Assembly (NCBI GenBank): GCA_025351145.1 | Contig: JANXWM010000700.1 | Span: forward strand, 1-9,633 | Reading direction: 5' to 3' | DNA length: 9,633 nt | DNA from: Chitinophagaceae bacterium | GTDB taxonomy: Bacteria > Bacteroidota > Bacteroidia > Chitinophagales > Chitinophagaceae | In this document: positions 1-6,804 of the stretch, piece after piece | Numbering within the stretch: the stretch's first letter is position 1 | Layout: every line of letters begins with the position of its first letter | The notes under the pieces: model-generated | The model's database searches: none | What the model saw: the letters and a program-made list of their open reading frames with translations, nothing else | What the model was told of the DNA's origin: nothing | Position numbers and translations under genes: made by a program

Positions 1-1308
1 ACAATGGATCTTAAAAACGACCGTTTGCTCATCACCAATAACGTTCCTTACGGTGCAACACTCGTAGTGAAAGATGGCCAGTACGTTAAGAAAGGTGAAA
101 TCATTTGTACATGGGATCCGTTCAACAACGTAATCATATCAGAAATTGCCGGTGAAATTAAATTCGACAGCGTTATAGAAGGTATTACTTTCCGTGAAGA
201 AGCAGACGAACAAACAGGCCACCGCGATAAAGTTGTTATTGAAACAAAAGATAAAACCAAGATTCCGGGCTTGATCGTTGAAGGCAAGGAAATGAAAACC
301 TATAACCTTCCTGTAGGAAGCCGACTGATCGTTGAAGAAGGCGATTCTGTTAAAGCAGGACAGGTAATTGCAAAGATTCCGAGAACCATGCGTAAGAGCG
401 GGGATATCACCGGAGGTCTTCCGCGTGTTACAGAATTGTTCGAAGCCCGTAACCCAAGTAACCCCGCCGTTGTTTGCGAAATTGATGGTGTGGTTGCGTT
501 TGGTAACGTAAAACGTGGTAACCGCGAAATTGTGGTAGAAGCTAAAGATGGTGTGGTTAAAAAGTACCTTGTTCCGCTTACACGCCAGATCCTTGTGCAG
601 GATGGTGACTTTGTAAAAGCCGGTACACCAATGTCCGATGGTCAAATTGCCCCTGCAGATATTCTTGCAATCAAAGGGCCATTCGCAGTTCAGGAATATG
701 TGGTAAATGAAATTCAGGAAGTTTACCGTTTACAGGGTGTGCGTATCAATGATAAGCACGTTGAGGTAATCGTTCGCCAGATGATGAAGAAGGTTGAAAT
801 TGTTCACGCCGGCGATACAAGGTTCCTTGAAGAAGACCTGGAAGACAGGTACGATTTTAACGAAGAGAACGACCGTATTTTCGACAAGAAAGTAATTACT
901 GAACCAGGCGACAGCATCAAGTTCAGGGCCGGACAAATCGTTACCGTTCGTGAGTTCCGTGAAGAAAATTCTGTACTGCGCCGCGCTGATAAAAGATTAG
1001 CCGAAGTACGCGATGCAGAACCTGCAACAGCCACACCGGTATTGCTTGGTATTACCAAAGCTTCTCTCGGTGTACAAAGCTGGATTTCAGCCGCATCATT
1101 CCAGGAAACTACCAAAGTGCTTAGTTCTGCAGCTATACAGGGCAAAACCGATTACATGCTCGGCTTAAAAGAGAATGTAATTACCGGCCACCTCATCCCT
1201 GCAGGTACAGGCCAAAAAGAATTCGAGAACGTAATTGTAGGCAGCAAAGAAGAATACGAACTGCTTTCAACTGCACGTGAAGTAATGAACTTCGACGACG
1301 AAGAATAA
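1..1308 (+). CDS. rpoC: DNA-directed RNA polymerase subunit beta' (RpoC), C-terminal part, 5' truncated by window
   Basis: This is the C-terminal ~435 residues of the beta' subunit of RNA polymerase, the catalytic core of transcription. The frame is open from the first base, so the ATG at 4 is an internal methionine and the true start lies upstream. Recognisable beta' blocks are GGLPRVTELFEAR (about nt 412-450), YRLQGVRINDKHVEVIVRQM (about 724-783), and the C-terminal signature GITKASLGVQSWISAASFQET followed by KENVITGHLIPAGTG (about 1050-1212), which matches the E. coli GITKASL...ISAASFQETT pattern closely. The product ends in an acidic tail (NFDDEE), as is common. Bacteroidota RpoC is roughly 1,430 residues, so about 30% is visible. 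An intrinsic terminator follows 22 bp after the stop, so this is the last gene of its operon. Function and identity are secure. Confidence 0.98.
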   Translation, partial: TMDLKNDRLLITNNVPYGATLVVKDGQYVKKGEIICTWDPFNNVIISEIAGEIKFDSVIEGITFREEADEQTGHRDKVVIETKDKTKIPGLIVEGKEMKTYNLPVGSRLIVEEGDSVKAGQVIAKIPRTMRKSGDITGGLPRVTELFEARNPSNPAVVCEIDGVVAFGNVKRGNREIVVEAKDGVVKKYLVPLTRQILVQDGDFVKAGTPMSDGQIAPADILAIKGPFAVQEYVVNEIQEVYRLQGVRINDKHVEVIVRQMMKKVEIVHAGDTRFLEEDLEDRYDFNEENDRIFDKKVITEPGDSIKFRAGQIVTVREFREENSVLRRADKRLAEVRDAEPATATPVLLGITKASLGVQSWISAASFQETTKVLSSAAIQGKTDYMLGLKENVITGHLIPAGTGQKEFENVIVGSKEEYELLSTAREVMNFDDEE

Positions 1309-1330
1309 ACGTTCGAAAACTATAATTAAA

Positions 1331-1360
1331 AAGAGGAAGCAATCAGCTTCCTCTTTTTTT
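1331..1360 (+). terminator. Rho-independent terminator of the rpoC operon
   Basis: A perfect 10-bp stem (AAGAGGAAGC at 1331-1340 pairing with GCTTCCTCTT at 1346-1355) encloses the 5-nt loop AATCA and runs into an uninterrupted T tract to 1360. The A-rich bases just before the stem can extend pairing with the T tract. It lies 22 bp after the rpoC stop. This is a textbook intrinsic terminator and the strongest in the window. Confidence 0.93.
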
Positions 1361-1392
1361 ATGCGCTTAAAAAAATGCAGAATTATTTTTTG

Positions 1393-1444
1393 AGCCGGGC
1401 ATTGGAATATGAATGAGGCTTTTCTTGCGTCGCACTCTTGTACG
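1393..1444 (-). repeat. Dispersed intergenic repeat, copy 1 (full arm, minus orientation)
   Basis: The core (1423-1444) is the reverse complement of CGTACAAGAGTGCGACGCAA followed by GA. It is identical to copy 4 at 7599-7620. About 30 bp before the core is AGCCGGGCA (1393-1401), which corresponds to AACCCGGCA found 29 bp before the core of copy 4. Both are preceded by a run of Ts and TTGA-like bases. Downstream of the core, both copies 1 and 4 reach GAGCTTTTG within about 25 bp. So copy 1 is a complete but more diverged arm of the element that forms the foldback at 7570-7769. Here no partner arm follows until copy 2, on the far side of the next gene. Confidence 0.8.
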
Positions 1445-1523
1445 TTCTGACTATTATTGAGCTTTTGCCACGTTTTATTGGACAGGCTCATTTATAACCT
1501 TCAAATTTTAGTTCTGCCTTCTG

Positions 1524-1630
1524 TCGCGGCAGTTCTGTTATCTGCTAAGGTTTTTGAAACGGAAAACCGACTGCCGGCGATGGAATCCTCACTGCAAAGC
1601 AGCTAAGGTGAGTGAACAATTGCCTTAGCT
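1524..1630 (+). other. Foldable region upstream of the secreted-propeller gene (possible structured 5' leader)
   Basis: Several inverted repeats cluster here. An outer stem pairs 1524-1533 (TCGCGGCAGT) with 1570-1580 (ACTGCCGGCGA) with one bulged base. Inside it, GGTTTT (1549-1554) pairs with AAAACC (1563-1568). Next, AGCTAAGG (1601-1608) pairs perfectly with CCTTAGCT (1623-1630). An alternative pairing, CTCAC (1588-1592) with GTGAG (1608-1612) around the small CTGC-AAA-GCAG hairpin, uses overlapping bases and so excludes it. No U tract follows, so this is not a simple terminator. It matches no riboswitch class I can confidently name. It could be a regulatory leader, a small RNA, or a decayed repeat. 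The rest of the 1309-1682 gap holds the terminator and repeat copy 1. No gene and no clear TAnnTTTG promoter were seen. Confidence 0.35.
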
Positions 1631-1682
1631 ATCTGACTGATATTATCTTAAACAATCTAAGCCTTTTTAAACAGATTGCATA

Positions 1683-3275
1683 ATGGGCAAATTCACAAAA
1701 TTTCTTACAGTTCAAATCCTGATACTCATTTGTAATGCTGCAAATTCCCAGGTAGCACCAGCCATATTATGGCAAAAATGTTTGGGAGGATCTTTTAATG
1801 AAGAGGCTCATTCTATTCAACAAACTTCTGATGGTGGTTTTATAGTTGCAGGCTGGGCAACTTCAAATGACGGTGATGTTGGAAATCATTATGGAGCTGC
1901 TTCTACTGAAGATGCCTGGGTAGTTAAGCTTGACAGCAACCGAAACATGCAGTGGCAAAAAGTACTTGGGGGAACCGGCAATGAAGAACTTTTTTCAATT
2001 GAACAAACTGGTGATGGTGGATATATTACAGTTGGCTATACAGATTCTAATGATGGTGATGTTAGTGGAAATCATGGTGGCGGTAACGATTGCTGGGTAG
2101 TAAAATTGAACAGCAACGGAGCCATTCAATGGCAAAAATGTTTAGGTGGAAGTCATTATGATGTGGCAGTTTCTATACACCAGGTTGGTATAGATGGGGG
2201 CTATGTAATGGGAGGTTATGCACAATCAAATGATGGTGACGTAACCGGTAATCATAGTAGCGATTATGATTTCTGGCTGGTAAAACTTGATGTATCTGGA
2301 ATTATTCAATGGCAAAAATGTTTGGGCGGCAGTGGCGATGAAAAGGCTTTTTCCATGCAAATGACTTCAGATGGCGGTTATATAATGGCAGGTTTTTCCT
2401 ATTCCGATGATGGTGATGTAAGCGGCCATCATGGAGAACTTAAATATAACGATTATTGGATAGTGAAGCTCGATAGCAACCGCAATATTCAATGGCAAAA
2501 AAGTTTTGGCGGCAACAATTTAGAGCTTGCAAGGTCAGTTAGCGAAACCAAAGATGGCGGTTATATTGTTGGAGGGCAGGCGGAGTCGGTAAACGATGGT
2601 GATGTAACTGCAAATCATGGCTACATTGATTTCTGGGTAATAAAACTGAATAAAAGTGGTGATATTCAATGGCAAAAATGTTTTGGAGGTAGTGGCGATG
2701 ATATTCTTTTTTCTATCAAACCTGCTTTAAGTGGGGGTTATATTGCGGCAGGCCGTACAACTTCAAACGATGGGGATGTTTCTGGTAATCATGGTGGCAT
2801 TTATGATAGCTGGATAGTAAAGCTTAACGCTGGAGGTTCTGTTGAATGGCAAAAATGTATTGGTGGAACTTCATCTGAGTGGGCATGGTCCATTATACAA
2901 ACTTCTGATAAAGGTTATGCGGCTACAGGGCAAACTGAGTCTAACGATAATGATGTAAGCGGCAATCATGGCGCCGAAGATTTTTGGGTTGTAAAATTAG
3001 CGGAGGATTCTTCACACACTTATGTGCCTCCAGTTGTTACTTTATGCAATCAAATGTATCCGAATCCGGCGCGACAATTTTTTTTTATTGAAATGCCGTG
3101 GCAGGAAGTATTTAGCCTGGTAATATATGATGCTATCGGAAGGAGGATTTATGTAAACCAAAATGTATCCGGAAAATTTAAAGTTGATTGCAGCCGGTTT
3201 GCAAGCGGGGTTTATTTTGTTTCCGCAATAAATGGTAGATCAGTTCATACCTGTAAAATAGTGAAACTAAACTAA
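1683..3275 (+). CDS. Secreted seven-repeat (probable beta-propeller) protein with T9SS type A sorting domain
   Basis: A 530-residue exported protein of unknown substrate. An N-terminal signal peptide (basic MGKFTK, hydrophobic core to about residue 20, small residues before Q23) sends it to the periplasm. Seven tandem repeats of about 59-63 residues start at W30. Each begins WQK.LGG, continues with D.A.SI.QT.DGGYI..G, then SNDGDV.GNHG, and ends D.WVVKL...G.IQ. Seven aromatic-rich, beta-predicted repeats suggest a closed seven-bladed propeller (inference). The last ~75 residues have the T9SS type A C-terminal domain pattern: MYPNPA, then YDAIGRRIY, then ASGVYFVSAINGRSVHTCKIVKLN-type ending. 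This domain directs passage through the type IX system and surface attachment or release. The start is the first ATG ahead of the signal peptide; no Shine-Dalgarno is visible. It is monocistronic in appearance, with a terminator before it and a palindrome after it. Confidence 0.9.
   Translation: MGKFTKFLTVQILILICNAANSQVAPAILWQKCLGGSFNEEAHSIQQTSDGGFIVAGWATSNDGDVGNHYGAASTEDAWVVKLDSNRNMQWQKVLGGTGNEELFSIEQTGDGGYITVGYTDSNDGDVSGNHGGGNDCWVVKLNSNGAIQWQKCLGGSHYDVAVSIHQVGIDGGYVMGGYAQSNDGDVTGNHSSDYDFWLVKLDVSGIIQWQKCLGGSGDEKAFSMQMTSDGGYIMAGFSYSDDGDVSGHHGELKYNDYWIVKLDSNRNIQWQKSFGGNNLELARSVSETKDGGYIVGGQAESVNDGDVTANHGYIDFWVIKLNKSGDIQWQKCFGGSGDDILFSIKPALSGGYIAAGRTTSNDGDVSGNHGGIYDSWIVKLNAGGSVEWQKCIGGTSSEWAWSIIQTSDKGYAATGQTESNDNDVSGNHGAEDFWVVKLAEDSSHTYVPPVVTLCNQMYPNPARQFFFIEMPWQEVFSLVIYDAIGRRIYVNQNVSGKFKVDCSRFASGVYFVSAINGRSVHTCKIVKLN
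1770..3000 (+). repeat. Seven tandem ~60-codon repeats inside the secreted-propeller gene
   Basis: Repeats open at the WQK codons (TGGCAAAAA in most units) and run about 177-186 bp each. The DNA is conserved mainly at TGGCAAAAATG, GATGGTGATGT and AATCATGG, while the rest has diverged. This indicates old duplications kept by protein-level selection rather than a recently expanded array. The fifth unit has an extra residue in its SNDGDV block (ESVNDGDV) and lacks the usual Cys after WQK. The seventh has DNDV in place of DGDV. Confidence 0.85.
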
Positions 3276-3330
3276 GAAAGGTTTCATTAATGGATTTGAA
3301 GTTATTGCGTATCTAAAAAACTTTTACCTT

Positions 3331-3360
3331 AACCTATAAGGTTTTAAAACCTTATAGGTT
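3331..3360. terminator. Perfect 30-bp palindrome, probable bidirectional terminator
   Basis: AACCTATAAGG (3331-3341) is followed by TTTTAAAA and then by the exact complement of the arm (3350-3360). All 30 bases are self-complementary, with no mismatch. It lies 55 bp after the stop of the secreted-propeller gene. The trailing TT-TTCTT is a weak U tract, so termination is likely but less certain than at 1331-1360. Because it is perfectly symmetric it would fold on either strand. Confidence 0.6.
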
Positions 3361-3389
3361 TTCTTCGCTTTGATAAAAGCTCCATTCAT

Positions 3390-3426
3390 AATCCAACCGT
3401 ACAAGAGTGCGACGCAACGGACGATC
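3390..3426 (+). repeat. Dispersed intergenic repeat, copy 2 (plus orientation)
   Basis: The core CGTACAAGAGTGCGACGCAA (3398-3417) is an exact match to copies 1 and 4. Homology with copy 5 extends outside it: TAATCC lies just upstream in both, and GACGAT follows the core in both. The terminal TGCCGGGCT block seen beyond copy 5 is not recognisable here. It lies 37 bp after the palindrome. The remainder of the 3276-3532 gap contains only a weak candidate promoter for the kinase gene. Confidence 0.8.
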
Positions 3427-3508
3427 AGAAGCTGATTCGAAAGTTGGGGTCAAAAAAACCAATAAAATATAAGATGCGTAAATAAGTTGCATAGCAAAAA
3501 AACACTAC

Positions 3509-3528
3509 ATTGAAAATGCCAATGCAAC
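3509..3528 (+). promoter_or_regulatory. Start-proximal motif shared with the response-regulator gene
   Basis: ATTGAAAAT-N5-TGCAAC ends 4 bp before the kinase ATG. The same pattern with identical spacing ends 1 bp before the response-regulator ATG (6784-6803). TACATTG at 3506-3512, with TTG at 3487-3489, is a poor fit to the Bacteroidota -7/-33 pair. The core promoter here is therefore uncertain and the shared motif may be a promoter or a regulator site. Confidence 0.4.
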
Positions 3529-3532
3529 TGTT

Positions 3533-4999
3533 ATGAAATTTTTTTTCCTGTTTATTTTTGTATTCTTTTTCGCTGCTTCAGACATGTTTGCACAGCAACC
3601 TTATTTTCGTTTTGACCGTATTACCACACACGACGGGCTTCCTTCAGATAATACCAGCAAAATTATACAGGACAAGCAGGGATTGATCTGGATAGGAACT
3701 TCTGAAGGCCTTTGCAGATATGATGGTTATCATGTAACTACTTTTAAATATAACCCAGCACAACTGCATTCCCTCATTAATAATTTTATTTATGATCTAA
3801 GCGAAGATGAGGATGGAAATATATGGATAGCAACTGCAGGAGGCTGGTGCGAATTGCTGTTTAATACACAAACATTTTTGAATGCTGCTGACTTTAAAAA
3901 TTTCCATGGAAAAGCTCCTGATTTTTTTATACAGTATATTCAGGCAGATTATTATCATCATGTTTTTTTAGGTGGATACTCCGGCACCAGTATGATCAAC
4001 CTCAAAGACTCTGCGTTTGAACAACTTCAGTTTTCGCCGAAAGATACTTTTCCTCCCTCAGGTATAAGTTCTGTGTACCGCGATAAGGATGGTCTTGTTT
4101 GGTTCACCTTTCAAAATTGTAACCGTGTATACGATCCTAAGCGAAATGAATTTTATAGCCCGGCAAATAATCCTTATTCATATCCACTGCTAAAAAGTAT
4201 GACCACTTTATTAAAAAAGGATAATACCTTATGGATGGGAAGCTGGGGTACATCACTATATGCATATAACCTGCAACTTAAAAAAATGAGAACAGTGGGA
4301 AAAGATACTGCAGGATTAAAAGAACTGTCTGCTGATATTGAACCAAAAAAAATGATTGCTGACCTACAGGGAAATCTATGGCTGTTGCTTGAAGGAAAAG
4401 GAATTTATTACATGGATTTTAAACATAAAAATTTCCAGGTAATAACCAACCAGCCAGATGATGTGAACAGCCTTCCTTCGGAGTTTCTTAACGATATTAT
4501 GTTAGACCGTAATGGAAATATATGGATTGCTACAACCAAAGGCGTGGCACGCTGGAACAATCATCCTGAAAATTTTCAATTGCTGCCATACAGCAGTTAT
4601 ATACCTGCCAGTTATATTCCTGTTTCCAAGAACAAATTCGCTATTGATTGTGTAATGGAAAAAGATAGTGATATATGGTTAGGGGCATCACCTGCAGGAT
4701 TAATTGTAATGAACAAAAGCAACCCTGCATCGTACAGGCATGTACAGGTTTCTTCAAATTACCGCGTATCTGGAATGAACCGTCTCATCAATAATATATT
4801 GCAGGACCACTATGGCAACATTTGGTTATCTACACAGGAAGGATATGCAAAGTATGATTCCCAACATGATGGCTTAACACCCTATTTTCTAAACAGGAAT
4901 GATATTTCAGGCAACAGGTATTACCAGGTTAACATGATGATACAGGATAACGATGGAATGATATGGGTAGCTTCAAAAAAAGGGATTGGGAAAACTTGA
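3533..4999 (+). CDS. Sensor histidine kinase, N-terminal propeller part (frameshifted gene, first frame)
   Basis: These 488 residues are the signal peptide and first part of the periplasmic sensor of a two-component histidine kinase. The signal peptide is very hydrophobic (MKFFFLFIFVFFFAASDMFA, then QQP). Reg_prop-type propeller strands recur: GLPSDN...QGLIWIGTSEGLCRYDG, DGNIWIATAGG, DGLVWFTF, NTLWMGSWG, GNLWLLLEGKG, GNIWIATTKGVARW, SDIWLGASPAG, GNIWLSTQEGYAKYD, DGMIWVASKKG. About nine strands are in this frame. The frame is lost just after the last motif, and the true continuation lies in the next frame over. On its own the product would be a secreted partial propeller with no membrane anchor or kinase. 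With one A removed from the A7 run at 4975-4981, the joined gene (3533-6608) encodes about 1,024 residues, normal for this family. It is either a real mutation, a sequencing indel, or a slippage-corrected gene. Confidence 0.85.
   Translation: MKFFFLFIFVFFFAASDMFAQQPYFRFDRITTHDGLPSDNTSKIIQDKQGLIWIGTSEGLCRYDGYHVTTFKYNPAQLHSLINNFIYDLSEDEDGNIWIATAGGWCELLFNTQTFLNAADFKNFHGKAPDFFIQYIQADYYHHVFLGGYSGTSMINLKDSAFEQLQFSPKDTFPPSGISSVYRDKDGLVWFTFQNCNRVYDPKRNEFYSPANNPYSYPLLKSMTTLLKKDNTLWMGSWGTSLYAYNLQLKKMRTVGKDTAGLKELSADIEPKKMIADLQGNLWLLLEGKGIYYMDFKHKNFQVITNQPDDVNSLPSEFLNDIMLDRNGNIWIATTKGVARWNNHPENFQLLPYSSYIPASYIPVSKNKFAIDCVMEKDSDIWLGASPAGLIVMNKSNPASYRHVQVSSNYRVSGMNRLINNILQDHYGNIWLSTQEGYAKYDSQHDGLTPYFLNRNDISGNRYYQVNMMIQDNDGMIWVASKKGIGKT
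4975..4981 (+). other. Frameshift site: A7 run in the kinase gene
   Basis: Reading through as written gives WVASKKGIGKT then stop at 4997. Dropping one A from this run gives WVASKKGLGKLDPQ, the expected propeller motif ending (KGL.KLDP). An alternative is loss of one A from the A4 run at 4991-4994, giving KKGIGKLDP. The A7 site gives the better family match and is the more error-prone and slippage-prone run. The shift needed is +1 (one base skipped). The downstream frame has no plausible start of its own: its first candidate is a TTG at 4986 inside the motif. Confidence 0.85.
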
Positions 5000-6608
5000 T
5001 CCGCAAACAAATAGTATTGCCTGGACTTCATTACCTGCAATGCATGTAACCGGCCTTCCTTTTTTTATTAATAAAGTACTTGCACAAAATGATTCAACAC
5101 TATGGCTGGTAACAGATGGCGGATTATTTTCTTTCAATAAAAACACAAGCGGTTTTTCACGTTATTCCTCAGATAATTTAGGTGAACAGTGGAAAATATT
5201 TGATGATTGTATAGATGCATTATTTATTTCTGATACTGTAATGATGATTACCTCTCAATTTAGCGGCCTGATAAAATTTAATCTTCAACAAAAAAAATTT
5301 AAAATTTACTCCACAAATGATGGGCTTTCGAGTAATAATCTGCGCGGCTTATTTGCAGACAATTGCGGGGGTTTATGGATTACAACACTCAATGGTTTGT
5401 CAAGGTTGAATTTAAAAACCCAGACTTTTTCACGATACGATTATTCCAATGGTTTAAAAGATATTGTTTTTCTAAACTCTGTTTCGTTTTATCCTGAAAA
5501 AGACGGCAATGTTTTATTGCTGGATGGGGCTTACCTGCTTCGTTTTAATCCTTCGCGTTTTGCTCAGGATACAGGTAAACCTCAGGTAACATTTACCTCT
5601 TTTGAAAAGTATGATGAACCTGTGTTTTACGACAAGCCTTTAAACTACATGAAAAATATTCAGATGAAATACGATGACCGCTATTTCACCATAAGGTTCA
5701 GTACGCTTAATTTTGAAAACGCTTCGCGTACACAATATTCATACTTTATGGAAGGTGTTGACAAACACTGGTACACCGCTGGCAGCCCTTCTGTTTCTTA
5801 TTCTAATTTGCCGGGCGGCAGTTATACGCTTCATGTAAAGGCATCATTAAACGGGAGTCTGTGGGGGAGTGAGAAATTACTTACGATTTCAATTACGCCA
5901 CCCTTCTGGCAAACCTGGTGGTTTTATGCTATTTGCTGCATTACAGTTTTTACACTTATATTTTTATTTTACAGAATACGCATTAATCAATTAAAACGTG
6001 AATTGTATTTGCGTACAAAGATTGCACGGGACCTGCACGATGATGTAGGTTCAACACTCAGCAGCCTGCATATGGTAAGTGCCCTGGCAAGCAAAAAAAT
6101 TACAGAAGACCCGGCCAGGACAAAAGAATTGCTTGAAAAAATAACAGAAAGCAGTGAACGCATGACGGGCAATATGCAGGATATTGTATGGGCCGTAAAC
6201 CCGCTTAACGACAGTTTTTTGCAGATCATTGCACGCATGCAAAAATTTGCAGCACAAATGCTGGAGGCAAAAAATATAGAATTGTTTTTTGATGCTGATG
6301 AAAAAATGAAATCACTTAAAGTGCCGTTGCAATACCGCAGCGAGCTGTTCATGATCTTTAAAGAGGCCATCAACAATTTAGCGAAATACAGTAACGCAAC
6401 CCATGCATGGATTGTATTACATAAAAGCAACAGAAGTTTTTTTCTTGAAATAAAAGATGATGGTATTGGCTTCGATACGCAGCAACCTGCAAATGGCAAT
6501 GGCTTACGTAATATGCGTGAACGTGCTGAAAATTTAAATGGAAAGCTTATTGTTTTATCTGAAAAAAATAAAGGAACTAAAATTACACTGGAGTTTGGCG
6601 CAAAATAA
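4986..6608 (+). CDS. Sensor histidine kinase, C-terminal part: propeller end, Y_Y_Y, TM, HisKA_3, HATPase (frameshifted gene, second frame)
   Basis: Residues are numbered from the TTG at 4986; this is not a natural start, only the edge of the frame. Remaining propeller strands (DSTLWLVTDGG, GGLWITTLNGLSRLNL) reach about residue 190. A Y_Y_Y domain follows at about 227-288 (YFTIRFSTLNFENASRTQY, GVDKHWY, LPGGSYTLHVKAS). One TM helix lies at about 312-333. HisKA_3 has the phospho-acceptor motif ARDLHDDVGSTLSS with His351 (835 in the joined protein). The HATPase shows an N box EAINNLAKYS (E460), G1 DDGIGFD (D491) and G2 GNGLRNMRERA (504 on). All key catalytic residues are present, so the kinase half looks functional if translated. 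There is no attached receiver or AraC domain, so it is not a one-protein hybrid (HTCS). The separate regulator at 6805 is the natural partner. It signals from the periplasm to the cytoplasm; the ligand is unknown. Confidence 0.9.
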   Translation: MGKLDPQTNSIAWTSLPAMHVTGLPFFINKVLAQNDSTLWLVTDGGLFSFNKNTSGFSRYSSDNLGEQWKIFDDCIDALFISDTVMMITSQFSGLIKFNLQQKKFKIYSTNDGLSSNNLRGLFADNCGGLWITTLNGLSRLNLKTQTFSRYDYSNGLKDIVFLNSVSFYPEKDGNVLLLDGAYLLRFNPSRFAQDTGKPQVTFTSFEKYDEPVFYDKPLNYMKNIQMKYDDRYFTIRFSTLNFENASRTQYSYFMEGVDKHWYTAGSPSVSYSNLPGGSYTLHVKASLNGSLWGSEKLLTISITPPFWQTWWFYAICCITVFTLIFLFYRIRINQLKRELYLRTKIARDLHDDVGSTLSSLHMVSALASKKITEDPARTKELLEKITESSERMTGNMQDIVWAVNPLNDSFLQIIARMQKFAAQMLEAKNIELFFDADEKMKSLKVPLQYRSELFMIFKEAINNLAKYSNATHAWIVLHKSNRSFFLEIKDDGIGFDTQQPANGNGLRNMRERAENLNGKLIVLSEKNKGTKITLEFGAK

Positions 6609-6660
6609 AGGGTGGTACTTTTAATAAAGATGTTGCATTATGCCGAATAGAAATTCAACA

Positions 6661-6683
6661 GTATAAGAGTGCGACGCAAGAGA
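6661..6683 (+). repeat. Dispersed intergenic repeat, copy 3 (plus orientation, short)
   Basis: The sequence GTATAAGAGTGCGACGCAAG, followed by AGA, differs from the consensus core by one base (T for C at the fourth position). Homology stops soon after the core. It sits in the loop between CCGAATAG (6643-6650) and CTGTTCGG (6702-6709), which can pair with one G-U. It begins 52 bp after the kinase stop. No convincing intrinsic terminator was found in this gap, so read-through from the kinase into the regulator is possible. Confidence 0.75.
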
Positions 6684-6754
6684 AACTTCATAGTAGCAAT
6701 GCTGTTCGGTCAATAAAAAAATAACCATGCAAATATTACTTCTATAATAACTTT

Positions 6755-6769
6755 TACATGATGATGTAG
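6755..6769 (+). promoter_or_regulatory. Dyad site upstream of the response regulator, possible autoregulatory operator
   Basis: TACATGATGATGTAG contains the dyad TACAT-N4-ATGTA (6755-6768). Its centre is about 43 bp upstream of the regulator ATG. If the transcript starts at or near the ATG, as the -7 element suggests, the site lies at the usual position for an activator next to RNA polymerase. The exact reverse complement of all 15 bases recurs at 7489-7503, just after the regulator gene. NarL/LuxR-family regulators bind short dyads, some with TAC-type half sites, so self-regulation is a reasonable inference. Confidence 0.4.
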
Positions 6770-6783
6770 TGCTTTAGAAATAA

Positions 6784-6803
6784 ATTGAAAATACTTTTGC
6801 AAC
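6784..6803 (+). promoter_or_regulatory. Promoter with TAnnTTTG -7 element, almost abutting the regulator start codon
   Basis: TACTTTTG (6792-6799) fits the Bacteroidota -7 consensus TAnnTTTG exactly and ends 5 bp before the ATG at 6805. No clear TTTG -33 element is present at the usual spacing. The predicted transcription start would fall at or next to the ATG, giving a leaderless or near-leaderless mRNA. The wider block ATTGAAAAT-N5-TGCAAC is shared with the kinase gene at 3509-3528. Confidence 0.5.
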
Positions 6804-6804
6804 G

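Noticed and set aside
139..1145. Long open frames on the minus strand across rpoC
   Set aside because: They are antisense to a strongly conserved gene, and their translations have no family resemblance.
1580..1630. Resemblance of GCAAAGC near 1595 to a cyclic-di-GMP (GEMM) riboswitch
   Set aside because: Only this short string matches. The tetraloop-receptor arrangement and the second conserved stem could not be found.
4986..4988. TTG at 4986 as a genuine start of a separate kinase gene
   Set aside because: It falls inside a conserved propeller motif, would leave a sensor without a signal peptide, and overlaps the previous frame. A frameshifted single gene explains it better.
5987..6499. 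A 170-codon minus-strand open frame inside the kinase domain
   Set aside because: It is antisense to the conserved HisKA_3/HATPase coding sequence; the reading frame is a by-product of codon use there.
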